Shown here: piece after piece, positions 1 through 8,298 of the stretch
How positions within the stretch are numbered: position 1 is the first letter of the stretch
How the letters are laid out: each line of letters opens with the position of its first letter
Source of the DNA: Actinoplanes campanulatus
GTDB lineage: Bacteria > Actinomycetota > Actinomycetes > Mycobacteriales > Micromonosporaceae
Length of the DNA stretch: 64,000 nt
Direction of reading: 5' to 3'
Assembly: GCF_014647795.1 (NCBI RefSeq)
Contig: NZ_BMPW01000005.1
Span: forward strand, 248,001 to 312,000
Program-made: the position numbers and the translations under genes
Notes under the pieces: generated by a model
Databases searched by the model: none
Told to the model about the DNA's origin: nothing
The model's input: the letters and a program-made list of their open reading frames with translations, nothing else

Positions 1-644
1 GCATGCGGGAGGCGATGCTTCCGGCGCAGACTCAGGCGCTGTTGTCGCTGGTCGAGCAGGACTGGGGCCTGTTCGCGGACGCCGCGGCCACGGCCTGGCT
101 CGGCTGGGATGCCGCGCCTTCCGGCCGTTTCACGGCAGAGGCATTTCGTACGGCCACCAGCGCGCCCGTCGCGAAAGCCTGGTTCGAGGCGGCCCGGGAG
201 ATCGACGTGACCGCGGAGCTGGCGCGAGTCCGTGCGCCCGCCCTGGTCCTGCACCGGCAGAGCGCCGAACAGATCCCGGTCGAGGTCGCCCGGCGCATGG
301 CCGCGGCCCTGCCCGACGCCCGGTTGGTGGAGCTGCCCGGATCCACCCCGACGCTGTTCATGGAGAACCCGGCGGCCGACCTCAAACTGGTCACCGACTT
401 CGTGACACACGGCCGGGTCAACCGCCCGTCCACCGCGCCCACCACCCTGACCCCGCGCGAGACCGACGTGCTGCGGCTGCTCGCGGCGGGTGACTCGAAC
501 ACGGAGATCGCCCGGCAACTGGGCATCGCGGTCCACACCGTGGAACGCCATCTGGCCAACCTGTATCGGAAGATCGGCGCACGCGGCCGCACCGACGCGG
601 TGGCCTACGCGCTGCGCATGACGGAATTCCGCCATCCCGGCTGA
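1..644 (+). CDS. LuxR-family regulator with alpha/beta-hydrolase-like N-terminus (5' partial)
   Basis: The reading frame is open at the left edge, and the first ATG (position 3) falls inside a hydrolase-like domain, so the true start lies outside the window. The visible 213 residues hold the C-terminal half of an alpha/beta-hydrolase fold (motif RAPALVLHR, then a cap and strand region) followed by a LuxR helix-turn-helix from about residue 150 (TPRETDVLRLLAAGDSNTEIA, then HTVERHLANLYRKIGARGR). Hydrolase-HTH fusions of this kind are transcriptional regulators in actinobacteria, often sensing small molecules; the ligand here is unknown. The gene is monocistronic as far as can be seen. A complete upstream sequence is needed to judge whether the Ser-His-Asp triad is intact. 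Confidence 0.85.
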   Translation, partial: MREAMLPAQTQALLSLVEQDWGLFADAAATAWLGWDAAPSGRFTAEAFRTATSAPVAKAWFEAAREIDVTAELARVRAPALVLHRQSAEQIPVEVARRMAAALPDARLVELPGSTPTLFMENPAADLKLVTDFVTHGRVNRPSTAPTTLTPRETDVLRLLAAGDSNTEIARQLGIAVHTVERHLANLYRKIGARGRTDAVAYALRMTEFRHPG

Positions 645-693
645 CGGGTCACCGGGACGCGAACCCACCCGCCCACGGCGGACGATCAGCGGC

Positions 694-1086
694 ATGACGA
701 CCTCCACGACGTCCTGGCGTCTCGCACGTACCACCGCTCCGGCCGTCCGGGTGCTCGCCGGGCGGCGTCTCATTCCACTCTGGGCCGTGGTCCACCACCG
801 GGGCCGGGTGAGCGGCCGCGACCTTCGGGTGCCGATCGCCATCACCACCACCCCGGACGGCTTCGTGATCAACCTGCCGTGGGGCGCCCGCACCAACTGG
901 GTCCGCAACGTGATCGCCGCCGGTGGCTGCGTGATCCGTTGGAAGGGCGTCGATCACCGGATGGCGGATCCCCGGATCATCGACGCCACCGAGGCCCGCC
1001 CCTACTACGGCCGCGTCACGTGGGCGATCGCGAGCCGCCTCTTCCCCGCGGACGCCTGGCTGCTGCTGCGCCACACCGCGGATTGA
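694..1086 (+). CDS. Nitroreductase/deazaflavin-dependent oxidoreductase family protein
   Basis: 130-residue protein with the split beta-barrel signature of the F420-binding nitroreductase (DUF385/Ddn-like) family: an early G-R-x-S-G-R segment (HHRGRVSGRDLRVPI), a hydrophobic strand with NLPWGARTNWVRNV, and a later segment GGCVIRWKGVDHRM. Members bind deazaflavin F420 or flavin and reduce or modify small molecules, or simply bind the cofactor. The length is near the family norm of 130-150. The ATG is 49 bases after the LuxR-type gene stop on the same strand, so co-transcription is possible. The substrate cannot be deduced. Confidence 0.75.
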   Translation: MTTSTTSWRLARTTAPAVRVLAGRRLIPLWAVVHHRGRVSGRDLRVPIAITTTPDGFVINLPWGARTNWVRNVIAAGGCVIRWKGVDHRMADPRIIDATEARPYYGRVTWAIASRLFPADAWLLLRHTAD

Positions 1087-1170
1087 GTCCGCCGGACCGC
1101 TTCCTCTCGGTACGCGCTGCGCCGTTCCGATCCCCTCAGAACCGTCCCGCCCTACCGGGGCGAGCGCGGT

Positions 1171-1344
1171 CACCACGGCAATCGGCCTGCCAGGCGACCA
1201 CGACACCGCCACCGTGTGCACCCACCCACCCACGGCCCGCCGAACACGGGGCAGACGCACACGCAACACGTCCTGTGCGCAGCCACCACGACAATCAGCC
1301 AGCCAGGCGACCACGACACCGCCACCGCGTGCACCCACCCACCC
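1171..1344. repeat. Direct repeat (about 61 bp, two copies) flanking a hairpin element
   Basis: In the 604-base non-coding gap 1087-1690, two roughly 61-bp segments at 1171-1232 and 1284-1344 match closely (both run from CACCACG through CCAGGCGACCACGACACCGC to a run of CACCC). Between them lies CGCACA at about 1256, paired with TGTGCG about 12 bases later. This resembles the hairpin units of the repeat array at 46.7 kb. The rest of the gap has no convincing gene: the open frames are low-complexity Arg/Pro/Thr translations with no ribosome site. Confidence 0.7.
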
Positions 1345-1690
1345 GTACGGAACCGCGACCGTCCGCCCACGGCGACCGGCGCTACGGCCGGGAGCGGGCA
1401 ACTCGGGTGCCTGGCCGGCGAGACCGTGACTACCCGCCCGGCGTGACCGGTTCGGCGTGACCGACGGCTGGGCGGTCGGCCGGCAACGGCCGTGACCGGC
1501 GGCACATGAGGAAGTGGCGGTCGGCCCGGCCCGCCCGAGCACCGATCTCCGCCCGGCGGGGGCGGCACGGGCGGGAGCGGGCAGCGAGATCGCGCCGACC
1601 GGACGGGACGGCCCTGATGAGGCGGGACGAAGTCACGCGTACAAGAAAAGGAGCGGAAGTGGAGCGCGGACCTCGACCACGAAGCTTCTT

Positions 1691-1993
1691 CTAGAACGGC
1701 TCGCCGGCCACGCCGCTGTAGCCGTGCAGCTCGTACTTCCCGGCGAGTTCGAAGATGCCGTCGAGGTAGCTGAGCATCCGCAGTGGCAGGGTCAGCAGGA
1801 CGTACCGGTCGCCGGGGCCGTCGCCCGGCTCGAGCACGTCGGCCAGATCGGGCCAGCGCTCGAGAAGCTCGCCACGGAAGACCGCGACGTCGGGATGCGG
1901 CTCGAGCGCGTCGGCGACCCCCTCGGCCAGGGCGTCGTAGATCTCCGCCGGGTTGCCGCTACCGGCCTTCCAGAACGCGAAGTCACTGCTCAC
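1691..1993 (-). CDS. Hypothetical 100-aa protein
   Basis: Acidic 100-residue protein, no signal peptide or membrane segment. The sequence has a helical N-terminus (NPAEIYDALAEGVADALE), a middle section with DVAVFRGELLERWPDLADVLEP, and an ordered C-terminus (LPLRMLSYLDGIFELAGKYE). The composition and third-position bias look like a real gene rather than a shadow. It stands alone on the minus strand, divergent from the lipoprotein at 2207. I do not recognise the family. Confidence 0.55.
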   Translation of the reverse strand: MSSDFAFWKAGSGNPAEIYDALAEGVADALEPHPDVAVFRGELLERWPDLADVLEPGDGPGDRYVLLTLPLRMLSYLDGIFELAGKYELHGYSGVAGEPF

Positions 1994-2128
1994 CGCATCA
2001 GGCTAGCGGTAGGGAGTGGACATCACGCCATAACACTTTCGTCATTCGCCCGACCGAACGAGAACGGGGATGATCGATGGCCGCGCTCCGCCTCGACCCG
2101 CGGCCTGCCTGAAGATCGCCTTAAGGAA

Positions 2129-2157
2129 TCGACAGCCTCGCATGGAGGCGTTATGGT
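2129..2157 (+). promoter_or_regulatory. Predicted sigma-70-type promoter for the 2207 lipoprotein
   Basis: TCGACA at 2129-2134 and TATGGT at 2152-2157 are separated by 17 bases, a good housekeeping spacing. The CebR-like box begins 10 bases downstream of the -10 element, so it would overlap the transcription start. This is a pattern prediction only. Confidence 0.45.
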
Positions 2158-2167
2158 GCTCGCGGCA

Positions 2168-2181
2168 TGGGAGCGCTCCCA
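2168..2181. promoter_or_regulatory. CebR-type LacI-family operator TGGGAGCGCTCCCA
   Basis: A perfect 14-bp palindrome, identical to the consensus bound by the cello-oligosaccharide repressor CebR in Streptomyces. It sits between the predicted -10 element and the ribosome binding site of the lipoprotein gene, where bound repressor would block initiation. No cellulase or sugar ABC transporter gene is nearby, so the link to cellulose use is an inference from the site alone. Confidence 0.7.
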
Positions 2182-2206
2182 CTCCCCCATCCCCATGGAG
2201 GTTTTC

Positions 2207-2650
2207 ATGCGCAACGCCATCATCCTGCTCGCCGGCGGGATCCTGCTCACCGCGACAGCCTGCGGCACCGCCGCCGACACCGCCGCGCCAGCCGGCAGCG
2301 CGGCGGTCGTCGCCCCGGGCATCGCGACCGGCTGTCAGGCGCTCGCCGCAGCATACGGGGCCAACATGGCGCCGTTCGCCAAGGCGCTCACCGAATCGGT
2401 CTCCGACCCCAAGGCGGTGGCCAAGGCCCAGCAGGCCCTGGCCAGCTTCGCCACCGCGATCGACGACGCCACGAAGGGCAGCGAGGACGCCGAGTTGCGT
2501 ACCGACGGGAAGAAGGCCGCCGAGCAGCTGCGCACCAAGTCGGGTGACGCCAAGTTCTTCCAGGCCATCAAGACGCCCGAGGACGTCGACAAGACGATGG
2601 GCCAGAACCTGACCGAGTGGCTGTCCCCGGTGCAGCGCCACTGCCAGTGA
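2207..2650 (+). CDS. Small lipoprotein
   Basis: 147-residue exported lipoprotein. The signal peptide ends in a lipobox (LLTATAC, modified Cys at about residue 19), followed by an Ala-rich linker and a helical domain of about 110 residues (GANMAPFAKALTESVSDPKAVAKA). A GGAG sequence 6 bases before the ATG at 2207 fixes the start; longer in-frame extensions lack a ribosome site. The mature protein should be anchored to the outer face of the membrane. Function is unknown. Its control region carries a CebR-type operator, suggesting induction by a sugar, possibly cellobiose. Confidence 0.8.
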   Translation: MRNAIILLAGGILLTATACGTAADTAAPAGSAAVVAPGIATGCQALAAAYGANMAPFAKALTESVSDPKAVAKAQQALASFATAIDDATKGSEDAELRTDGKKAAEQLRTKSGDAKFFQAIKTPEDVDKTMGQNLTEWLSPVQRHCQ

Positions 2651-2675
2651 CCGTCCGGGCTGGCATCATGGCGAG

Positions 2676-3242
2676 ATGGCGACGAACGCCCGGATCAAGC
2701 CGATCGAAACCGCCACGAGCCGCCGCTGGGACGACTGGCTGACGTTCCTGGCCGGCATCGGCGCGGCGGACCTGGATCACCGGGCCATCGCGGCCAGGGT
2801 GCACGAGGAGCTGGACGCCACCGGAATCGACTCGCCCGGCTGGTGGGCGCAGTCGGTGACGGTGGCGTACGAGCAGCACATCGGCCGTCGGCTGCCCGGC
2901 CAGCGCTCGGACGGCACGTTCGAGGTGAGCGTGAGCCGGTCCACCCGTCTCGGCATGGCCGCCCTGATGGACGCGTGGACCGGGTTCGCGGCGGCGGACC
3001 CGCACACCGCCGGGCTGCTCGCCGCCCCGCCACGGGTGAGCGGCACCGAGCGGCGGATCACCTGGCGGGTCAAGACCCTGCACGGTACGGCGATCGTCGT
3101 CACCAGCGAGCCCAAAACGAACGGCACGGCATCGCTGGTGGCCACCGAGACGGGCCTGCCCTCCCCGGAATCCGCCGCCGAGGCCCGGCAGACCTGGACG
3201 GACACCGTGACCCGCTTCCTCGAGTCGGCCGCGGCCCGCTGA
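2676..3242 (+). CDS. Conserved hypothetical protein (DUF4287-like N-terminal region)
   Basis: 188-residue soluble protein. The first 100 residues resemble DUF4287-type proteins: WDDWLTFLAGIGAADLDH, then a helix, then GWWAQSVTVAYEQHIGRR and DGTFEVSVSRS. The C-terminal half (RRITWRVKTLHGTAIVVTSE, then AAEARQTWTDTVTRFLE) resembles the end of an SRPBCC/AHSA1-like fold, as is common where these modules are joined. It starts 25 bases after the lipoprotein stop and may be co-transcribed with it. Biochemical role unknown. Confidence 0.65.
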   Translation: MATNARIKPIETATSRRWDDWLTFLAGIGAADLDHRAIAARVHEELDATGIDSPGWWAQSVTVAYEQHIGRRLPGQRSDGTFEVSVSRSTRLGMAALMDAWTGFAAADPHTAGLLAAPPRVSGTERRITWRVKTLHGTAIVVTSEPKTNGTASLVATETGLPSPESAAEARQTWTDTVTRFLESAAAR

Positions 3243-3252
3243 GCCGGGGCGG

Positions 3253-3453
3253 TCAGGCGGGTTCCGGGACCGCTTCGGGCTCGTCCGGGACGGGCTGGTC
3301 GGGCACCGGTATGGCCGGAACCGGATCGGGCGGCGGCGGGGGCAGCGGGTCGGGGCTGTCGGGAGACAGTTCGCCCGGGTCGTCGGGGATCGGCGCGCCC
3401 GGATCGAGGGGCGGATATTTGTCCGGATTCGATGGGATACTTGCCATAGGCAT
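3253..3453 (-). CDS. Small proline-rich acidic protein (66 aa)
   Basis: 66 residues with 40% or more proline plus Asp/Glu, including a run of five prolines and PDP/PVP repeats. A strong GGAGG lies 7 bases before the ATG at 3453, supporting translation despite the small size. It has no signal peptide or membrane segment and is probably disordered. It converges on the 2676 gene (10-base gap). Function unknown. Confidence 0.55.
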   Translation of the reverse strand: MPMASIPSNPDKYPPLDPGAPIPDDPGELSPDSPDPLPPPPPDPVPAIPVPDQPVPDEPEAVPEPA

Positions 3454-3648
3454 CGGGTGGCCTCCTTACGATTTCGCCCGATTCTGAAAAGATCGGCTAC
3501 CCGCCCACGTCGCCCGGTAAACGGCTGACCGGAAAGGTCACCACGACGAGGGCGACGACCAGACGTGAACTTCTTGTCGATCTGGCCGAGCAGCAGGCCG
3601 GCGAGCCGGTCACCACGCCGCCAGGACGGGAAGGGACGCTTGTTCCCC

Positions 3649-4836
3649 TCAGGGGTTGGCGAGGGCCTCGGTGGGTGGGAGGCGGGCGGCGCGCACGGCC
3701 GGGTAGAAGCCGGCCAGGCCGCCGATCAGCAGGGTCGCGGCGACGCCGCCGGCCATCGCCCACGGGGGCACCACGGCGGCCCAGCCCTGGGTGGCGGCGA
3801 AGGCGGCCGTGATGCCGATGCCGAGGGCGACGCCGCCGGCGCCGCCGAGCAGGGACAGCAGCAGGGCCTCGGCCAGGAACTGCGTGCGAATCTGGCCCCG
3901 GGTGGCGCCCAGGGAGCGGCGCAGGCCGATCTCGGAGCGCCGTTCCAGGACCGAGATGACCATCGTGTTGGCCACGCCGATACCGCCGACCAACAGGGCC
4001 ACGGCGCCCAGGCCGAGCAGCAGGGCGTTGAGCGTACGACGGGTCTCCAGCTGGGCTTTCAGCACCTCGGACGGGCGGGAGACGGTGGCCTCGCCGGGGT
4101 TCTCCGGGTTGGCGGCGGCGCCGAGCAGCGGCTGTACGGCGGTGACCGCGCTCTGCTGTGGACGGGTGTAGACGGTGGTCGGGTAGCCGTCGAAGCCGAG
4201 TTCGCGTTCGGCCACCGGCCAGCCGACGAAGGCGCCGTAGTCGAGGTCGGTGAGCAGGTCGTTCGGGGCCAGGATGCCGACCACGGTGAACCATCGGCCG
4301 CCGAGCCAGACCAGCTGGTCCGGGCCGGTCTCGTAGACGGCCAGGGATCTCGCGGCGGTCCAGCCGAGCACCACGGCCGGATAGGCGGTGTGCGCCTCGG
4401 TGAGCCAGGACCCGGCGACGGTACGGGCACCGGCCACCGTGGGCAGGTCGGTCCGGGCCGCGTAGACCACGATGCCGCCGGTGCGCTCCGCGGGGATGTG
4501 GTCGTTGCGGTAGACCCGTACGCCGGTGCGCCCGACGGCCGACACGCTGTCGACGTCGGGCAGCGCGCCGATCATGCTGACCGCCGTGGTCGGCAGGTGG
4601 GACTCCTCCTCCGCGGTGACGGTCAGCAGGTTGGTGCCGAACGAGTCGAGGCGCCGGTCCAGTTCGTGGGTCGAGGACGCGGAGATGCCCATGACTCCGA
4701 CCATCGCGGCGATGCCGATCGCGATGCCGAGCGCGGACAGGAACACCCGCAGTGGACGTGAGCGCAGGCCGTGCCCGCCGACCCGGATCACGTCGGCGAC
4801 CGGCATTCTGGCCGGAACCAACGGCGGGGCGCTCAT
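3649..4836 (-). CDS. MacB/FtsX-like ABC transporter permease
   Basis: 395-residue permease with an N-terminal membrane helix (RVFLSALGIAIGIAAMVGVM), a roughly 200-residue extracytoplasmic MacB-type domain, and three C-terminal helices separated by the FtsX-type motif ERRSEIGLRRSLGATRGQI. The ATG at 4836 has GGAGG 7 bases upstream; the longer frame from 4965 overlaps the previous gene's end and is rejected. It forms an export complex with the ATPase at 4886 and the adaptor at 5557, acting as a mechanotransmission exporter rather than a classical importer. Substrate unknown; antibiotics or peptides are typical. Confidence 0.9.
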   Translation of the reverse strand: MSAPPLVPARMPVADVIRVGGHGLRSRPLRVFLSALGIAIGIAAMVGVMGISASSTHELDRRLDSFGTNLLTVTAEEESHLPTTAVSMIGALPDVDSVSAVGRTGVRVYRNDHIPAERTGGIVVYAARTDLPTVAGARTVAGSWLTEAHTAYPAVVLGWTAARSLAVYETGPDQLVWLGGRWFTVVGILAPNDLLTDLDYGAFVGWPVAERELGFDGYPTTVYTRPQQSAVTAVQPLLGAAANPENPGEATVSRPSEVLKAQLETRRTLNALLLGLGAVALLVGGIGVANTMVISVLERRSEIGLRRSLGATRGQIRTQFLAEALLLSLLGGAGGVALGIGITAAFAATQGWAAVVPPWAMAGGVAATLLIGGLAGFYPAVRAARLPPTEALANP

Positions 4837-4885
4837 GCCGCCACCTCCGCCGTGCGTCGGCGCCGCCAGGAATTCATGACTGTGC

Positions 4886-5560
4886 TCATGCCCGTACCCC
4901 TGAAATGATCTTGCCGTCTTTGAGCCGGACCTGTCGCGGCAGCGAGGCCGCGATGTCGCGGTCATGGGTGATCACCACAACCGTGGTGCCGGCGTCGTTC
5001 AGGTCGCGCAGCAGCGCCATCACGGTCTCTCCGGACTGTGAGTCGAGGGCGCCGGTCGGCTCGTCGGCCATCAGCAGCGGCGGACCGCCGAGAACGGCGC
5101 GGGCGATGGCGACCCGCTGCTGCTCGCCACCGGACAGTTGATGCGGCAGGTGCCTCATCCGGTGGCCGAGGCCGACCCGGTGCAGCGCCCGCTCGGCGGC
5201 CTGCCGCCGGAAGCCACGCGGCCGGCCGCTGTAGAGCAGCCCGTCGGCGACGATGTCGATCGCCGGCACCCCGCGGGCCAGGTGAAACTGCTGAAAGACG
5301 AAGCCGATGGTACGGGCGCGCAGCACCGACAGCTCCCGGTCGCTGAGCGCGCCGACGTCGTACCCGTCGATGTGCAGAGTCCCGGTGGTGGGCCGGTCGA
5401 GGGTGCCCATGATGTGCAGCAGGGTCGACTTTCCGGAGCCGGACGGGCCGACGACGGCGAGCAGCTCCCCGCGGTCGATGCGCAGGTCGGCGTCGTCGAG
5501 GGCGAGCACGTCACCGTACCGTTTTGAGACCCCGGACAACTCGACTACCGGTGTGGTCAT
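4886..5560 (-). CDS. MacB/LolD-type ABC transporter ATP-binding protein
   Basis: 224 residues with all ABC motifs: Walker A GPSGSGKST (about residue 38), Q-loop VFQQFH, signature LSGGEQQRVAIARA, Walker B PLLMADEPTGALD and H-loop VVVITHD. It powers the permease encoded 49 bases downstream. Its ATG overlaps the adaptor gene's stop codon (ATGA), implying translational coupling. The length is typical for the LolD/MacB ATPase subfamily. Confidence 0.93.
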   Translation of the reverse strand: MTTPVVELSGVSKRYGDVLALDDADLRIDRGELLAVVGPSGSGKSTLLHIMGTLDRPTTGTLHIDGYDVGALSDRELSVLRARTIGFVFQQFHLARGVPAIDIVADGLLYSGRPRGFRRQAAERALHRVGLGHRMRHLPHQLSGGEQQRVAIARAVLGGPPLLMADEPTGALDSQSGETVMALLRDLNDAGTTVVVITHDRDIAASLPRQVRLKDGKIISGVRA

Positions 5561-6588
5561 TCCGGCACCCCCACGGAGAGGCCCTCGGTGACGCCGTCGC
5601 CGGAGATCTCCACGTAGCCGCCGGAGAACAGCCCGGTCTTGACCGGCAGATACTCGCCACCGGTCATCACGGCGTAGCCGCCACCGGACCGGGCGACAAG
5701 AGCGGTGACCGGTACGGCGAACACGTCCTTGCGGGTCTCGGCGGCGAGAATCACCTGCACCGTCGCTATCTGGTAGCGACCCAGCCGCTTCTGATCGGGT
5801 ACGGCGAGTTCGACGGGCAGGGTGGCGCCGCCCTTCTCCTGCGAGGTGGGTGTGCCGATGTCGGTGACCCGCGCGGTGACGCCGGTGCCGTCGGGCAGTT
5901 CGACGGTCGCCGTGGTGCCGTTCTTGACCAGGTCGGCGTAGTCGGTGTCGAGGTCGACGGTGACGACACGGGTGGTGCCGGTCCAGCGCAGCAGCACGCC
6001 GGACGCGGCGGCGCCGGTCTGCGTGGTGATCTCGGCGACGCGACGTGCCCCCGATGACACCACGGCGTCGCCCGGTTCGACCCGGCCGGTTTCGGTGCGG
6101 CCCAGGTCTTCCTGCCAGTCGCGGACCGCTGCCGCCGTCGACGAGGTGTAGTCGGCGTCGACCGTGAATCCGGTGTAGCCGAGGGCATGGAGGTTGAGTT
6201 CGAGCTGCCGGACGTCGGCGCCCTCGCTGCCGGCGGAAAGCCTGCGGAAGAGCGGGATCGTGCCGTAGAGCAGCGGGACCCGCCGCTGGTCGAGGCGGTA
6301 GACGGTGTCGCCACGTTTCAGGACGTCGCCCTCGCCGGGCAACCAGGTGACCATGCCGCCGCCGGTCAGGGGCGCCTGCACGCCGGTGGTGTCGCCGAAA
6401 CCGAGGTCACCGCCGACCTTCTCGGTGCGGGTCAGGGTGCGTTTCTCGACGGTGGCGGTGGCCGGTGGCCCGGCGAGCGCCACGTCGCCCGGGTCGTCGG
6501 CGCCGCCGAGCATCCCGGTGCCGGCGGCGACCGCGATCACGGTGACGCCCAGGGCCGGCAGCACGAGCAGGGTTCGTTTCGGGGCCAT
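5557..6588 (-). CDS. Periplasmic-adaptor-like protein with peptidoglycan-binding domain
   Basis: 343 residues. One N-terminal membrane anchor, a barrel-sandwich (lipoyl-like) segment (PLTGGGMVTWLPGEGDVLKRG), then an inserted peptidoglycan-binding domain (GADVRQLELNLHALGYTGF, AVRDWQEDLG at about residues 115-165), a beta-barrel and a C-terminal membrane-proximal domain. This architecture is typical of actinobacterial efflux adaptors that link a MacB-type transporter to the cell wall. It shares single-base or four-base overlaps with the lipoprotein and ATPase genes, so all four genes are one operon. Confidence 0.85.
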   Translation of the reverse strand: MAPKRTLLVLPALGVTVIAVAAGTGMLGGADDPGDVALAGPPATATVEKRTLTRTEKVGGDLGFGDTTGVQAPLTGGGMVTWLPGEGDVLKRGDTVYRLDQRRVPLLYGTIPLFRRLSAGSEGADVRQLELNLHALGYTGFTVDADYTSSTAAAVRDWQEDLGRTETGRVEPGDAVVSSGARRVAEITTQTGAAASGVLLRWTGTTRVVTVDLDTDYADLVKNGTTATVELPDGTGVTARVTDIGTPTSQEKGGATLPVELAVPDQKRLGRYQIATVQVILAAETRKDVFAVPVTALVARSGGGYAVMTGGEYLPVKTGLFSGGYVEISGDGVTEGLSVGVPE

Positions 6589-7079
6589 CAGTCCAGGTCC
6601 TCGAAATGCGTGTTGCCGCCCGGGTCCTGGGAGTCGCAGGCTTCTCTGGCGTCCTTGAACGGCGAGGAGTCGGGCTCGATGCCCGTACCGGTGAGGATGA
6701 TTTTGATGGTGTTGCCCTCGACCTCGGGGTCGGGGAACTTCGGCAGTTTGCCGCGCATGCAGGTGGCCCAGGCGGTGACCTTCGCCGGATCGACCGGGTC
6801 GCCGTCCTCGGCGTCGCCCTGCGGTTGCTTGTCGCGGCAGGCCTCCTGCGCCTTCTTCAGCACCGCGTCGTCGACCTTCGGCAGATCCATGCCGATGCCG
6901 TTGTTCTCCCGCACCGGGTCGGGGGCGTTCGGGATGCCGTTCTCCCGCAGGCATTCGGTGTAGTCCATCGCCTGCTGGAATTTGTCCTCGTCCGATCCGC
7001 CGAGTGCTCCGCCGCAGCCGGAGAGCAGTGATCCGCACAGGAGCGCGGCGACCGTCCAGGCCTTTCTGGTGTTCGTCAT
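6588..7079 (-). CDS. Lipoprotein, first gene of the ABC export operon
   Basis: 163-residue lipoprotein with lipobox LLSGC (Cys at about residue 23). The mature domain holds two similar halves, each with a Cys-containing pattern (YTECLRENGIPNAPDP, and WATCMRGKLPKFPDPEV), and later Cys residues in EACRDKQ and EACDSQD. Such paired C-x-R and PDP motifs occur in lipoproteins found beside MacB-like exporters in actinobacteria. Its TGA overlaps the adaptor's ATG. The gene probably provides an accessory or substrate-contact subunit at the outer membrane face; the exact role is unknown. Confidence 0.8.
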   Translation of the reverse strand: MTNTRKAWTVAALLCGSLLSGCGGALGGSDEDKFQQAMDYTECLRENGIPNAPDPVRENNGIGMDLPKVDDAVLKKAQEACRDKQPQGDAEDGDPVDPAKVTAWATCMRGKLPKFPDPEVEGNTIKIILTGTGIEPDSSPFKDAREACDSQDPGGNTHFEDLD

Positions 7080-7104
7080 GCCGGGATTTCTACGCACCGG
7101 CCGG

Positions 7105-8283
7105 TCACACGACGGGCACATCCTCCGGCGGGAAATGAATGGTGACGGCGAGCCCGCCATCGGGCCGGGCACGCACCGAAAGGTCGGCGGAGTGGGCGGC
7201 CGCGATGGCCGCCACGATGGACAGACCCAGGCCGTGGTGGCCGTCGTCGGCGGTCCGGTCGAGCCGCTGGAACGGGGTGAGCAGCCGGTCCACCAGCTCC
7301 GGCGGGACCGGCGGCCCGGTGTTGGTCACCGTCAGGAAGCCGCGGCCGTCCTCGGTGCCGGTCGTCACGTCGACCCGCCCGTCCGGGACGTTGTAGCTGA
7401 TCGCGTTGTCGACCAGATTGGCCAGAAGCCGTTCGATCAGCACCGGATCGCCGGTGAGGCGGGCCGGTGCCAGGTCGGCCGCCACGGTGAGGTCGTGACG
7501 CCGGGCGAAGGCTCGCGCCACGTCGCCGGCCGGCCCGGACAGGTCGATGCCGTCGTGGCGGTCCAGGCCGCGTTCGCTCGTCGCCAGCACCAGCAGCGAT
7601 TCGAGCAGGCGGGCCCGCTGTTCACTGACCGCCATCACCTCCTTGAACCGCTCCCGGAACGTGTCGGCCGTCGCGTCCGGGTCGATGACGGCCTCCTCCA
7701 GCAGGGCGTGTTCCAGCGTCAGCGGGGTTCGCAGCTCGTGTGCCGCGTTGGCGACGAACCGCCGGTGCGAGTCGAGGGCCGACTCCAGCCGCCCGAGCAG
7801 GCCGTCGACCGTGTCGGCGAGGTTCTTCAGCTCGTCACGCGGGCCCGGAGCGTCCAGGCGCTCATGCACGTTGTGCGCCGAGATGCGCTGGATGGTGCCG
7901 GTCATGGTCTGCAACGGGCGCAGCAGCCGGCCGGCAACCATCCAGCCCAGGCCGATCGAGATGACCGACATGACGCCGAGCGCCACACAGCCCTGCACGA
8001 CGAGCGTGTGCATGACCTCGGCCTTCTCCATGCTGACCTGCTCGCGGGCGGCCGCGACCACCTGGCGCATGTCCGCGGGCAGGTCGGAGTCCGGCGGCGC
8101 GGTGTCGCCCAGCACGACGGCGGTGACGATTTCGCGACCGTCCGCCGACCTCTCGACCGACAGCGAGGAGGCGCCCCGATTGTAGGCGACCAGGACGTAC
8201 GTGATCGTCAGCAGCAGCGCGCCGGAGAACAGGAAGAGCAGGCCGTACAGCAGGGTGAGCCGCAACCGGACCGTCAAGCCCAC
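7105..8283 (-). CDS. Sensor histidine kinase
   Basis: 392 residues. Two membrane helices (about 10-32 and 95-120) flank a short extracytoplasmic loop of about 60 residues, followed by HAMP, H-box NAAHELRTPLTLEH (phospho-His), N-box LLANLVDNAISYN, and G-box HGLGLSIVAAIAAAHSA. GTG start at 8283, 15 bases after the response regulator stop and with AAGGGG upstream. The gene lies 25 bases before the ABC-export lipoprotein start, and all read leftwards, so this pair probably controls the exporter operon. The small sensor loop suggests membrane-stress or antibiotic sensing. Confidence 0.92.
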   Translation of the reverse strand: MGLTVRLRLTLLYGLLFLFSGALLLTITYVLVAYNRGASSLSVERSADGREIVTAVVLGDTAPPDSDLPADMRQVVAAAREQVSMEKAEVMHTLVVQGCVALGVMSVISIGLGWMVAGRLLRPLQTMTGTIQRISAHNVHERLDAPGPRDELKNLADTVDGLLGRLESALDSHRRFVANAAHELRTPLTLEHALLEEAVIDPDATADTFRERFKEVMAVSEQRARLLESLLVLATSERGLDRHDGIDLSGPAGDVARAFARRHDLTVAADLAPARLTGDPVLIERLLANLVDNAISYNVPDGRVDVTTGTEDGRGFLTVTNTGPPVPPELVDRLLTPFQRLDRTADDGHHGLGLSIVAAIAAAHSADLSVRARPDGGLAVTIHFPPEDVPVV

Positions 8284-8298
8284 CAGGGTCCCCTTTTC

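Noticed and set aside
1087-1690. Several open frames of 60-190 aa in the first large gap
   Set aside because: They are Arg/Pro/Thr-rich translations of repeats, with no ribosome sites.
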